Shown here one piece after another: positions 1-8,136 of a stretch of 64,000 bases of DNA (position 1 is the first letter of the stretch; each line of letters begins with the position of its first letter). Both the position numbers and the translations under genes were made by a program. The notes under the pieces are model-generated. The model saw only the letters and a program-made list of their open reading frames with translations. It ran no database searches and was not told the origin of the DNA. Location of the stretch: contig JAJDCQ010000108.1 in NCBI GenBank assembly GCA_029260755.1, forward strand, positions 121,927 through 185,926, in the 5' to 3' direction. Source of the stretch: Planctomycetota bacterium (GTDB lineage Bacteria > Planctomycetota > J058 > JAJDCQ01).

Positions 1-106
1 CGCGCGGTCGGGGAGCGTCCCTCGGAAGACCGGCACCAAGCGCTGGGCGGCGGCGCCGGGCCGCGAGAAGTGCGTCGTCACCCTCGAGCGGGGATCGCCC
101 GAGCGG

Positions 107-1642
107 GTGATCCCGTTCGGCGAGGACTTCATCCGCTGCAAGCTCCCCGCCGGCACGCGGGTGGTGTATCCGCCCCCGCCGATCGCGCCGGTCCCCGACG
201 TGAAGGCCTCGATCCGCCAGGCGCTCGTCCACCCGCTCGGGATGGATCCGCTCTACGCGCACCTCACCCCCGGGATGAAGGTGACGATCGCGGTCGATGA
301 CATCAGCCTGCCGCTGCCGCAGATGAAGCGGCCGGACGTGCGGCAGCTCATCCTCGAGGCCGTCCTCGAGATGCTGAACGACTACGGCGTCGACGACATC
401 GAGATCATCATCGCGCTGTCGCTCCACCGCCGGATGACCGAGGCCGAGATCCGTCGGATCGTCGGGAGCAAGGTCTTCTCCGACTTCTGGCCGAAGCGCC
501 TCTACAACCACGACGCCGAGGATCCCGACGGGATGGTCGACCTCGGCAAGACCGACCACGGCGAGTCCGTCCGGATCAACAAGCGGGCGGCCGAGAGCGA
601 CCTCGTCATCTACGTGAACATCAACCTCGTGCCGATGGACGGCGGTCACAAGTCGGTCGGCGTCGGGCTCTGCGACTACGAGGTGCTCAAGGCCCACCAC
701 ACCCCGCACACGATCCTCGACTGCTGGTCGTTCATGGACCCGACCGCGAGTGCGCTGAGCCGGAGCTGCGAGCGGATCGGCAAGGTCGTCGAGAGCCACG
801 TGAAGGTGTTCCACATCGAGAGCACCCTCAACAACTCGATGTACGGCGACGCGATGGCGTTCCTCAGCAAGCGCGAGGACGACTGGAACGCGGCCGACGA
901 GTGGGCCTACCGGAGCCTCACCTGGACGCTCGGCAAGCTCCCCCGCAAGCTCAAGCGCGACTTCCTCATGCGCTACCGGGCGGGCTACGGGGTGACCGGC
1001 ATCAACGCCGGGGCCTGCGAGCCGGTCCACGACCGCACCCTCGAGAACTGCTACCGGCAATACGCGGTGCCGGTGCAGGGGCAGGCGGACGTGCTCGTGA
1101 CGGGGATCCCGTATCTCTGCCCCTACAACGTCAACTCGATCATGAACCCGCTGCTCGTGCACTGCACCGCGCTCGGCTACTTCTTCAACATGTACCGCGG
1201 GGCGCCGCTCCTGAAGAAGGACGGCGTGTTCATCCTCTGTCACCCGCTCTACGACGAGTTCCACCCCGACCACCACCCGAGCTACATCGAGTTCTTCCGC
1301 CGGCTCCTCCCCGAGAGCCGCGACAGCAGCTACCTCATGCGGACCTACGAGGAGCAGTTCGCCCGCGACCCGAGCTACGTGCACCTCTACCGCCACGGCA
1401 ACGCCTACCACGGAGCGCACCCGTTCTACATGTGGTACTGGGGCGAGGCCGGACGAGCCCACGCCGGCCAGGTCATCTGCGTCGGGGCGGAGAGCGAGCG
1501 CGTCGCCGACGTCCTGGGCTGGAAGGTCGCCCCGACGATGGACGAGGCGCTGGCGATGGCGAAGTCGTTCCTGGCCAAGAACGACCCGCAGATCACCCTG
1601 CTCAAACACCCGCCCCTGCTGATGACGGACGTGACGCCCTAG
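107..1642 (+). CDS. LarA-like (DUF2088) protein
   Basis: Predicted 511-aa protein of the lactate racemase N-terminal domain (DUF2088/LarA) family. Family landmarks are visible in order in the first 240 residues: IPFGEDF near the start (family YGxxxL), VDDISLPLP (family SDxTRP), ALSLHRRMTEAE (family GTHRPxTxEE), NHDAEDPDGMVDLG, and DGGHKSVGVGL, which aligns with the GGxK stretch holding the cofactor lysine in LarA. It is longer than typical LarA (about 425 aa), and the histidine-rich C-terminal half (for example HPDHHPSYIEF) is less familiar. Whether it racemises lactate or uses the nickel-pincer cofactor is inference; the lar maturation genes are not seen nearby. The GTG at 107 gives a sensible N terminus, but the frame stays open to the left edge of the window, so a longer, truncated version cannot be excluded. 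Downstream lies a repeat, then genes on the other strand. Confidence 0.7.
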   Translation: MIPFGEDFIRCKLPAGTRVVYPPPPIAPVPDVKASIRQALVHPLGMDPLYAHLTPGMKVTIAVDDISLPLPQMKRPDVRQLILEAVLEMLNDYGVDDIEIIIALSLHRRMTEAEIRRIVGSKVFSDFWPKRLYNHDAEDPDGMVDLGKTDHGESVRINKRAAESDLVIYVNINLVPMDGGHKSVGVGLCDYEVLKAHHTPHTILDCWSFMDPTASALSRSCERIGKVVESHVKVFHIESTLNNSMYGDAMAFLSKREDDWNAADEWAYRSLTWTLGKLPRKLKRDFLMRYRAGYGVTGINAGACEPVHDRTLENCYRQYAVPVQGQADVLVTGIPYLCPYNVNSIMNPLLVHCTALGYFFNMYRGAPLLKKDGVFILCHPLYDEFHPDHHPSYIEFFRRLLPESRDSSYLMRTYEEQFARDPSYVHLYRHGNAYHGAHPFYMWYWGEAGRAHAGQVICVGAESERVADVLGWKVAPTMDEALAMAKSFLAKNDPQITLLKHPPLLMTDVTP

Positions 1643-1694
1643 GCGAGAACGACGTTCGGTCTGCGTGGCGTGGTGGTGGTCGTGGTGGTGGTGG

Positions 1695-1763
1695 ATGGCA
1701 GCGATGTCGGCTTCGCCGACGATTCCTCACGCCAAGTGCGCCAAGGTGCCAAGCGGCGCCAAG
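1695..1763 (+). repeat. GCCAAG-family intergenic repeat, half element
   Basis: A short hairpin motif (CGGCTTCGCCG, 1709-1719) is followed by four imperfect copies of a roughly 9-bp CGCCAAGG unit (1730-1763). The 28 bases at 1695-1722 are identical to the reverse complement of 8414-8441, which shows it is a copy of the element next to dnaE2. No matching inverted right half is seen here, so this looks like a half or decayed copy. The rest of the 1643-1860 interval holds nothing recognisable. Confidence 0.75.
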
Positions 1764-1860
1764 AGTCCCCCTCCGGGCATCGTCGCGCCCTCTGCGAGCG
1801 CTCGCCCGCCGGATAGGATCACTCTGCGTTCGACTCGGGCAGCTGGTAGTCGCGCAGAAG

Positions 1861-2208
1861 TTAGTGGCTGTCACGATCCTCTCGAATCAGCTCGACGGAG
1901 GTCATCCCCTCGGGCGCGCGGAGGAGCTTGGGGGCGGCGCGGATCCTGGCGACCAGCTCGCGCCGGCGGTCGAGGTCTGCGTTGCTCACCTCGGTCTCGG
2001 TCGGCACCTCGAGGAAGGCCTCGCGACGCGCCTCGTCGATGTCCTCGCGCGTGAGGTCGATGCCGCGACCGGCCCAGAGACCCTCCAGGCTGCGGAGTGG
2101 CGTGTCGGCGCGGACGCTCTCGACGAGAGACTCGATGAGCTCGAGAACCTCGCGCTGCTTTTCGGCGGGTAGCCCGCGGAGCTTCTCGACGAGCTGTTCT
2201 ATGCTCAT
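1861..2208 (-). CDS. DUF2281-like antitoxin, apparently without a toxin
   Basis: About 115 residues starting MSIEQLVEKLRGLP. The N-terminal helix pair (EQLVEKLRGLPAEKQREVLE) is typical of DUF2281 / VapB-like antitoxins, and the C-terminal TSVELIREDR is a tail commonly seen in VapB/Phd-type antitoxins paired with PIN-domain toxins. No PIN gene follows: after the TAA the same frame reads only about 13 more codons before another stop. It is therefore an orphan antitoxin or the remnant of a module. An ATG four codons upstream (2220) is an alternative start. It lies downstream of the ROK kinase gene on the same strand, separated by a hairpin. Confidence 0.6.
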   Translation of the reverse strand: MSIEQLVEKLRGLPAEKQREVLELIESLVESVRADTPLRSLEGLWAGRGIDLTREDIDEARREAFLEVPTETEVSNADLDRRRELVARIRAAPKLLRAPEGMTSVELIREDRDSH

Positions 2209-2240
2209 GAGCAGTTTCACTCCTTCCCGTTACTCTATTC

Positions 2241-2275
2241 GACGTGGGAGCCGACGACCACTGTCGGCTCACGTC
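2241..2275 (-). other. Hairpin between the ROK gene and the orphan antitoxin gene
   Basis: Outer arms GACGT/ACGTC and inner arms GAGCCGAC/GTCGGCTC enclose a 7-nt loop, with a 2-nt bulge. It lies downstream of the ROK kinase stop on the minus strand. It could be a transcription terminator, but it lacks a clear T tract. Confidence 0.4.
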
Positions 2276-2349
2276 GCCGACCGCCGCGCGGGAGTCCAGT
2301 CTACCCACTCCATCCGACAGCCCGGCGCGTTCGCGCCGGAGCACCCACG

Positions 2350-3741
2350 TCAGGCAAGTGGCCCTTCGGCGCCCTCCCCGCCATCCAGGATGGACATGAG
2401 GTCATACGACAACTCTTCGATCCAACGCTCCAGTGTGGCCTGGTCCTCTTCGGTGATGAGCCCGTTCCGCCGTAGCATTCCGTCGGGATGAAGTCCCCAA
2501 TAGCGGGCAAGGTGGCAGATTCCCCACAGCGAACTGATCACTCTCCGGTCGAGCTTCGGGGCGCTCTTCAGGTGCGGTAGGAGAGTTCGCACACACTGAA
2601 CGAGGTGGTCGTAGACCTCTGGGCGAAGCCCCTTGTAGGGCCGCAGCATGCTCAAGAACCCCTGCTCCCAGCGCGGATCCTCGACGTTGGGGTTCGACCC
2701 GCAATGGAACGTGAGTGCCTCGATGGCTTCCGCCGGGGTCAGAGGCGTGTCCCTGGCTTCCCTCGCGAACGCCAGGCCGGCCAGCTTCGGATCCAGCACC
2801 AGCGCGGCCGCCCCGACGATCCCCGCGTCGTTGCCGAGCGTCGCGAGCACGATCTCCACGCCCTCGAGCGCCGCGGTGAAGGCGCGGCGCTCCATCTCGC
2901 GTCGCGCCGGCGCGAGGATCAGGTCGCCGGCCGCCGCCATTCCGCCGCCGATGACGATCGCCTCGGGGTTGAAGAGATTCACGAAGGAGGCGAGGGCGAC
3001 GCCGAGCCAGACGCCCGTCTCCCCGAGGAGCGCCTTCGAGAACGCGTCGCCTGCTTCCGCCGCGGCGACGACGTCGCGGGCCGTCACCGCCTCGATGGCG
3101 CCACTTCGGAGCGAGCTCGCGACATCGGGCGCGGTGACCAGCCGCTCCCGCGCGATCCGACCGACGGCCGTGCCCGAGGCGAGCGCCTCCAGACACCCCG
3201 GGTTTCCGCACCCACACACGGGGCCGTCGGGGTCGACCGTGATGTGGCCGAGCTCGGCGCCGACCGAGCGGGCGCCTCGGTAGACCGAGCCGTCGAGGAT
3301 GAGCCCGCCGCCGACGCCGGTCCCGAGCGTGATCACGATGACGTGGGCTCGTCCCCGCGCCGCCCCGGCCCAGACCTCGCCGACCGCGGCGGCGTTGGCG
3401 TCGTTGTCGAGGCGGACGGCCCGCCCGCCGAGGGCGGCGGAGAGCTCGGGGCCGAGGGCGACGTCCTCCCAGCGGAGGTTCGGCGCCTGGGCGACGACCC
3501 CGTCGCGCGCCCGGACGAGCCCGGCGACGCCGACGCCCACGCCGAGCGACTCGCCCACCTCCCCGTCGAACGCGCGCACGAGCTCGGCCGTCCGCGCGAT
3601 CACGGCCGCCGGACCCTCGCCCGGCTCGGTCGGCGTCTCCCGGCGGACCCGGATCCTACCCTCGGTATCGACGAGACCCGCGGCGATCTTGGTGCCGCCG
3701 ATGTCGATCCCGATCGCGAGCTCGGGGGTTGCATCCGTCAT
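2350..3741 (-). CDS. ROK-family sugar kinase with extra C-terminal domain
   Basis: Residues 1-315 form a complete ROK kinase: phosphate-binding GIDIGGTKIA (11-20), NDAN with the probable catalytic Asp114, the glycine-rich TLGTGVGGG loop, and the zinc site H166 plus CGCGNPGC (176-183). Glucokinase or N-acylhexosamine kinase activity is likely; the exact sugar cannot be read. The protein continues for about 140 residues (from LTPAEAIEALTF to the end) beyond any normal ROK kinase. This tail is helical-looking and rich in Trp, Cys and His (RPYKGL, SLWGICHLARYWGLHPDGMLRRNGL), with no family I recognise. The start codon overlaps the upstream RelE/ParE toxin stop by 4 bp, so the kinase is translationally coupled to a toxin-antitoxin pair. 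Confidence 0.85.
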   Translation of the reverse strand: MTDATPELAIGIDIGGTKIAAGLVDTEGRIRVRRETPTEPGEGPAAVIARTAELVRAFDGEVGESLGVGVGVAGLVRARDGVVAQAPNLRWEDVALGPELSAALGGRAVRLDNDANAAAVGEVWAGAARGRAHVIVITLGTGVGGGLILDGSVYRGARSVGAELGHITVDPDGPVCGCGNPGCLEALASGTAVGRIARERLVTAPDVASSLRSGAIEAVTARDVVAAAEAGDAFSKALLGETGVWLGVALASFVNLFNPEAIVIGGGMAAAGDLILAPARREMERRAFTAALEGVEIVLATLGNDAGIVGAAALVLDPKLAGLAFAREARDTPLTPAEAIEALTFHCGSNPNVEDPRWEQGFLSMLRPYKGLRPEVYDHLVQCVRTLLPHLKSAPKLDRRVISSLWGICHLARYWGLHPDGMLRRNGLITEEDQATLERWIEELSYDLMSILDGGEGAEGPLA

Positions 3742-4043
3742 GTAACCGTGCGGTCCTTCCAGTAGCCCGGTCGTCGCCGACCGTGGGCCACCGCGACGAT
3801 CCAGATCCGACCCTCGTGCTCACGGTAGATCAGGAGGTACGGGAAGCGTCGAAGCAGAAGCCACCGATGCACCGAATCATAGCGGGGCCACCGGTCGGGG
3901 CCCTCGGTGATCCGCGCGAGGCCGAGGTCGACCTCTCGCTCGAAGCGACGCGCGACGCCCTCATCGCGTTCGGAGTACCACGATGAGGCCTCGCCGTACT
4001 CGATCGAGGCCTCGGGATGGAAGACGACCTCAGGAGTCGCCAC
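3738..4043 (-). CDS. RelE/ParE-family toxin
   Basis: 101-aa protein of the RelE/ParE superfamily. The N-terminal FHPEASIEYGEASSWY and helix ARRFEREVDLGLARI match the usual fold, followed by LLLRRFPYLLIYR and the C-terminal AVAHGRRRPGYWKDR that is very characteristic of this group. Such toxins are ribosome-dependent mRNases (RelE) or gyrase poisons (ParE); the sequence does not decide between them. The upstream antitoxin gene overlaps it by 14 bp, and the downstream ROK kinase overlaps it by 4 bp, so all three are probably one transcript. Confidence 0.85.
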   Translation of the reverse strand: MATPEVVFHPEASIEYGEASSWYSERDEGVARRFEREVDLGLARITEGPDRWPRYDSVHRWLLLRRFPYLLIYREHEGRIWIVAVAHGRRRPGYWKDRTVT

Positions 4044-4266
4044 GGGCCCGGCGAGCGGCCGCCTTCACCTCGGACCAGGGGACCGGCGCCACGAGCCCCT
4101 CCTCGATCTCCCTGGACCGCCGGGCGATCTCACGTTCCCAGGCGTCGGCGGTGTCGTCGTCGGGCGCTCCGTCGAGGGTGGCCAGGAGCCGTTCGATCAG
4201 CCGAACCCGTTCTCGCTCGGGGAGGCGCGAGGCTTCGGCGAGGAGCTTTTCGGTATCGCCGCTCAT
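4030..4266 (-). CDS. Addiction-module antitoxin
   Basis: 78-aa acidic helical protein starting MSGDTEKLLAEASRLP, of the short addiction-module antitoxin family usually paired with RelE/ParE toxins. Typical segments are LPERERVRLIERLLATLDG and the C-terminal EEGLVAPVPWSEVKAAARRARG. The frame is open upstream, but the ATG at 4266 (or 4275) matches the family N terminus. It precedes and overlaps the toxin gene, the classical antitoxin-first order. It is divergent from the small gene at 4355, so the 88-bp gap at 4267-4354 should hold the module's autoregulated promoter. Confidence 0.8.
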   Translation of the reverse strand: MSGDTEKLLAEASRLPERERVRLIERLLATLDGAPDDDTADAWEREIARRSREIEEGLVAPVPWSEVKAAARRARGDS

Positions 4267-4354
4267 GGCACTCATCGTATCCGCAGACTCCGACGCGAAC
4301 AACGCCGGGTCTTCGTCGCTTGTCTCATCGCCCGAGCCCGCTAGACTGCGCCCC

Positions 4355-4681
4355 ATGGCCGAGAAGAAGAACGCCAGCGCCTTCGCCAAGGACTTCGGCT
4401 ACCTGATGCCGTTCCTCGAGAACGTCGCCGCCGCGGCGGACGACCTCGAGCCGGCGGCGCGGGACGAGCTTCGGACCCTCCTCTCCGGATCCCGGCAACG
4501 CTGGGAGCGCGTCCAGGCGCTCCTCGGCGGCGCCCCGGGCGCCCCCGCCAGCGCGGCGGCGGACTCGCCGGCGCCGGCGACCGCGCCCGCGGGCGCGGCG
4601 ACGCCGCCCTCCGCTTCGCCCATCTCCCCCTCGTTCCCACCGGCCGGGTTCACGGTCGGCAGCCTCCGCCCTCGCTCCTGA
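4355..4681 (+). CDS. Small hypothetical protein
   Basis: 108-aa protein starting MAEKKNASAFAKDFGYLMPFL. Residues 1-65 look like an alpha-helical domain (ENVAAAADDLEPAARDEL, QRWERVQALLGG); residues 65-108 are a low-complexity Ala/Pro-rich tail ending in SLRPRS. There is no signal peptide or membrane segment. I do not recognise a family. The gene is divergent from the toxin-antitoxin pair. The ordered N-terminal half with normal amino-acid use suggests a real gene rather than a shadow frame. Confidence 0.55.
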   Translation: MAEKKNASAFAKDFGYLMPFLENVAAAADDLEPAARDELRTLLSGSRQRWERVQALLGGAPGAPASAAADSPAPATAPAGAATPPSASPISPSFPPAGFTVGSLRPRS

Positions 4682-4711
4682 GGATCGGTCACCCTCGCTA
4701 GTGGGATTCCA

Positions 4712-4813
4712 GGGGTCAGGTCCAGGATTCACACCAAGGGGGTCAGGTCACACCAGAGGCACCAGACCGCTGCAACAGATTCGCGCTCTAGTGTGATTCC
4801 TGGACCTGACCCC
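4712..4813. repeat. Inverted repeat with GGGGTCAGGTCC ends
   Basis: A 23-bp left arm (4712-4734, starting GGGGTCAGGTCCAGGATTC) is repeated in inverted orientation at 4791-4813 (GTGTGATTCCTGGACCTGAC...) with one mismatch, around a 56-bp centre. Shorter copies of GGGGTCAGGTC (4738-4748) and of CTAGTGnGATTCC (4698-4710 and 4788-4800) make the block composite. GGACCTGACCCC-type palindromes of this kind are often found around REP-associated tyrosine transposases; no such gene is in the window. It lies between the small gene at 4355 and the 3' end of dnaE2. Confidence 0.7.
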
Positions 4814-4856
4814 TTCGATTCACAGTAGAGGGGCCAGGCGCTCGGGCGGGTGACCG

Positions 4857-7800
4857 TCAACGGAAGTCCCTCGATCGGATCAGCAGCTCGTCGAATCTCC
4901 GGGAGAGGTCGACGATCTCCTCGACCATCACGTGGACGACCTCGCTCTGGCGCTCCACCTTGCCCCTCACGAGGACGGCGCTGCTGTGGCGGGCCGCCGC
5001 GTAGAAGGCCTCGAAGACGCGGGGGCGGATGATGAGGTTCGCCTCGCCGGACTCGTCCTCGATCGTCATGAACATCACGCCCTTCGCCGTTCCCGGGCGC
5101 TGCCGGAGCAGGCTGATGCCGGCGACGGCGATGCGCCGGCCGTGGGGCGTGCGCTCGGGGTCGCGGAGCTCGGCGGCGGGGCTCGCTCCTTGCTCCTCGA
5201 GCCATGGCCGGTGGAACGCGACCGGGTGTTGCTTGAGCGAGAGGCCGGTCGCCTCGTAGTCCTGGTAGACCTTCACGATGTCGGGGACGGCGGGGAGGGG
5301 GTCGGTCTCGACGGTGGGCTCGGGCTCCGGCAAAGGCGATGGGTCGGCGTCGCGGGCCGCCCACGCCGCCTCGAAGAGCGGCATCGGCTGATCGCGCAGC
5401 CGCATCACCTGCCACGATGCCTGCTGACGGTCGAGCCCCATCGATGTGAACGCATCGGCCCGGGCGAGGCGACAGAGACAGACCGCCGACACGCCGCTCC
5501 GGCGATAGAGGGTCGCGATGGACGGCGCCGGGCCGTAGCGCTCGCGGGCGGCGATGATCCGCTCCGCCTCCTCCTGACGGAGCCCGCGGACGAGTCGCAT
5601 CCCGAGGCGGAGGACACGACCATTATCTTCGAGGGTCGCATCCCAGTCGCTCGCGGCCACGTCGACGCGGCGGACGGGCACGTCGTGGCGCTTCGCGTCC
5701 CGGACGAGCTGGGCCGGCGCGTAGAAACCCATCGGCTGGCTGTTCAGGAGCGCGCAGACGTAGACGGCCGGGTGATGACACTTCAGCCAGCACGAGACGT
5801 AGGCGAGCAGCGCGAAGCTCGCCGCGTGCGACTCGGGGAAGCCGTACTCGCTGAAGCCCTGGATCTGCTTGAAGACCCGCTCGGCGAACTCTCGGGCGTA
5901 GCCGCGCGCGCTCATCCCCTCCACGATCTTCTTCTCGAACGCGAGGATCGCCCCGTTCTTCGCCCGCCAGGCGGCGATCGCGCGCCTCAGCCGGTCGGCC
6001 TCGCCCGGGGTGAAGCCGGCGCACTCGATCACGAGCCGCATCGCCTGCTCCTGAAACAGCGGCACGCCGAGCGTCTTGCCGAGGATCCGCTCGATCGTCG
6101 CGTCGGCGTACTCGATCGGCTCCTGGCCGTTCCGCCGCCGCAGGTAGGGGTGGACCATGTTCCCCTGGATCGGCCCGGGCCGGACGATCGCGACCTCAAT
6201 GACGAGGTCGTAGAAGGTGCGCGGCCGGAGGCGCGGGAGCATCGACATCTGGGCGCGCGACTCGATCTGGAAGACGCCGACCGTGTCGGCCCGGCAGACC
6301 ATGTCGTAGACGACCGGGTCCTCGGCCGGGACGGTCGCGAGGTCGACCTCGAGGTCGTGGTGGCGGTTCAGGAGGGCGAACGCCTTCCGGATGCAGGTCA
6401 GCATCCCCAGGCCGAGGCAGTCGACCTTGAGCATGCCCATCGCGTCGATGTCGTCCTTGTCCCACTCGATCACCGTCCGGTCCGGCATCGCCGCGTTCTC
6501 GATCGGCACCATCGATGACAGGGCATCCTGGGTGATGACGAAGCCGCCGACGTGCTGGCTCAGATGCCGGGGGAAGCCGAGCAGCTCGCCCGTCAGCGCG
6601 ATGAGCCGCCGGATCGCGGGAGCCGCGACGTCGAGGCCGAGCCCCTCGATCTGCTCCGGCGTCGGCCCCGACGCGCCCCAGCCGTCGAGCGTCTTGGCGA
6701 GCCGGTCGACGACGTCGAGGCCGAGCCCGAGCGCCTTCCCGACATCGCGCACCGCGCTCCGGCCGCGGTAGCTGATCACCTCGGCGGTGAGGGCCGCCCG
6801 GTGCCGGCCGTACTTGGCGTAGATGTACTGAATCACCTCCTCGCGCCGCTCGTGCTCGAAGTCAATGTCGATGTCCGGCGGCTCGTCGCGCTCCTTGCTC
6901 ACGAACCGCTCGAAGAGGACGTCGATCCGGTCGGGGTCGACCGCCGTCACGAACAGGCAGTAGCAGACGGCCGAGTTCGCCGCGGCGCCGCGCCCCTGGT
7001 ACAGGATCTCCTCGCACCGGGCGAACGCGGCGATGTCGTGGACGGTGAGGAAGTAGTGGGCGTAGTGCAGCTCCTCGATGAGCCGCAGCTCGTGCTCGAT
7101 CTGCCCCCGCACCTTCGCCGGCACCCCGCCCGGGTAGCGCTCCTCCGCCCCGGCCCAGGTCAGCGCCGTGAGGTGCTCCTGGGCGGTGCAGTCCGACGGG
7201 ACGACCTCGTCGGGGTACCGGTAACGGAGCTCCTCGAGGCTGAACCGCGCCCGGTCCGCGATGGCGATCGTCCGCGCGATCGCATCGGGCCGCGACGCGA
7301 AGAGCCGCGCCATCTCATCGGGCGGCTTCACGTGGCGCTCGGCGTTCGGGAAGAGGCGCCGTCCCGCATCGGCGATCGTGCAGCCCTCACGAATACAGGT
7401 GACGACATCCTGGAGCGGCTGGCGCTCGGGGACGTGGGAGTGGACGTCGTTGGTCGCGACGAGCGGGATGGCGAGGGCGTCGCCGAGCCGTCCGAGGAGA
7501 CGGAGGCGCGCCCGGTCGTCCTGACGGTAGCCGACGCTCACGGCGAGCGAGAGACGATCGTCGGCGCCGCCGAACGCCTCGCGCAGCCGGAGGAGAAGAG
7601 TCCGATCGGCATGCGATGGTCCCTCCCAGAGCCGCGGAGGCACCGCGACGGCGAGCAGGTCCCGCGGCGTCTCGCCGTCGAGCAGGTCGTCGAGGTCGAG
7701 GTGACACTCCCCCTTCGGAGCCCGGCGCTTGCCGAGCGTCAGGAGCAGACAGAGCCGTCCGTAGGCCGCCCGATCGACGGGAAAGGCGAGGAGCGACCAG

Positions 7801-8126
7801 TCGATGTCGCGAAAGACCAGCCGGCATCCCACGACCAGCCGGATCCCCCGCGCCTTCGCCGCCACATGCGCGCGGACGACGCCCGCCATCGTGTTGACGT
7901 CGGTGACGGCGATCGCGGCGAGGGAGAGCTCGGCGGCGCGGACGGCGAGCTCGTCGGGATGGCTGGCGCCGGTGAGGAAGGTGAAGTTGGTGGTGACCTG
8001 AAGCTCGGCGTAGGGCGCGGCGGGCTCGGATGGAGTGGAAGCGTGCTCATCGACGCCGGCGAGGCGGGCGGCGGAGAGGGCCTTCCAGGGGTGGAGGCGG
8101 GACTTGGGTGGCGGTTGGTCAGGCAT
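4857..8126 (-). CDS. dnaE2: Error-prone DNA polymerase III alpha subunit DnaE2 (ImuC)
   Basis: 1089-aa C-family DNA polymerase of the DnaE2/ImuC type, the catalytic subunit of the SOS mutasome that copies past lesions. Domain order: PHP domain (about 40-300; TNFTFLTGASHPDEL and AIAVTDVNTMAGV are typical of DnaE2), palm with PDIDIDF (417-423) and LKVDCLGLGML (Asp570) supplying the three metal-binding aspartates, then fingers, HhH and an OB fold near 960-1050. YQGRGAAANSAVCYCL is another family hallmark. Length and motifs fit a full, active enzyme. It is the last gene of the imuA-imuB-dnaE2 set on the minus strand. A nested repeat element begins about 10 bp before its start codon, so its mRNA leader is repeat sequence with only a weak ribosome-binding site. 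Confidence 0.95.
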   Translation of the reverse strand: MPDQPPPKSRLHPWKALSAARLAGVDEHASTPSEPAAPYAELQVTTNFTFLTGASHPDELAVRAAELSLAAIAVTDVNTMAGVVRAHVAAKARGIRLVVGCRLVFRDIDWSLLAFPVDRAAYGRLCLLLTLGKRRAPKGECHLDLDDLLDGETPRDLLAVAVPPRLWEGPSHADRTLLLRLREAFGGADDRLSLAVSVGYRQDDRARLRLLGRLGDALAIPLVATNDVHSHVPERQPLQDVVTCIREGCTIADAGRRLFPNAERHVKPPDEMARLFASRPDAIARTIAIADRARFSLEELRYRYPDEVVPSDCTAQEHLTALTWAGAEERYPGGVPAKVRGQIEHELRLIEELHYAHYFLTVHDIAAFARCEEILYQGRGAAANSAVCYCLFVTAVDPDRIDVLFERFVSKERDEPPDIDIDFEHERREEVIQYIYAKYGRHRAALTAEVISYRGRSAVRDVGKALGLGLDVVDRLAKTLDGWGASGPTPEQIEGLGLDVAAPAIRRLIALTGELLGFPRHLSQHVGGFVITQDALSSMVPIENAAMPDRTVIEWDKDDIDAMGMLKVDCLGLGMLTCIRKAFALLNRHHDLEVDLATVPAEDPVVYDMVCRADTVGVFQIESRAQMSMLPRLRPRTFYDLVIEVAIVRPGPIQGNMVHPYLRRRNGQEPIEYADATIERILGKTLGVPLFQEQAMRLVIECAGFTPGEADRLRRAIAAWRAKNGAILAFEKKIVEGMSARGYAREFAERVFKQIQGFSEYGFPESHAASFALLAYVSCWLKCHHPAVYVCALLNSQPMGFYAPAQLVRDAKRHDVPVRRVDVAASDWDATLEDNGRVLRLGMRLVRGLRQEEAERIIAARERYGPAPSIATLYRRSGVSAVCLCRLARADAFTSMGLDRQQASWQVMRLRDQPMPLFEAAWAARDADPSPLPEPEPTVETDPLPAVPDIVKVYQDYEATGLSLKQHPVAFHRPWLEEQGASPAAELRDPERTPHGRRIAVAGISLLRQRPGTAKGVMFMTIEDESGEANLIIRPRVFEAFYAAARHSSAVLVRGKVERQSEVVHVMVEEIVDLSRRFDELLIRSRDFR

Positions 8127-8136
8127 GATGATGATT

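Noticed and set aside
1806..1860. In-frame continuation of the orphan antitoxin after its stop (about 13 sense codons)
   Set aside because: Too short to be evidence of a broken toxin or read-through.
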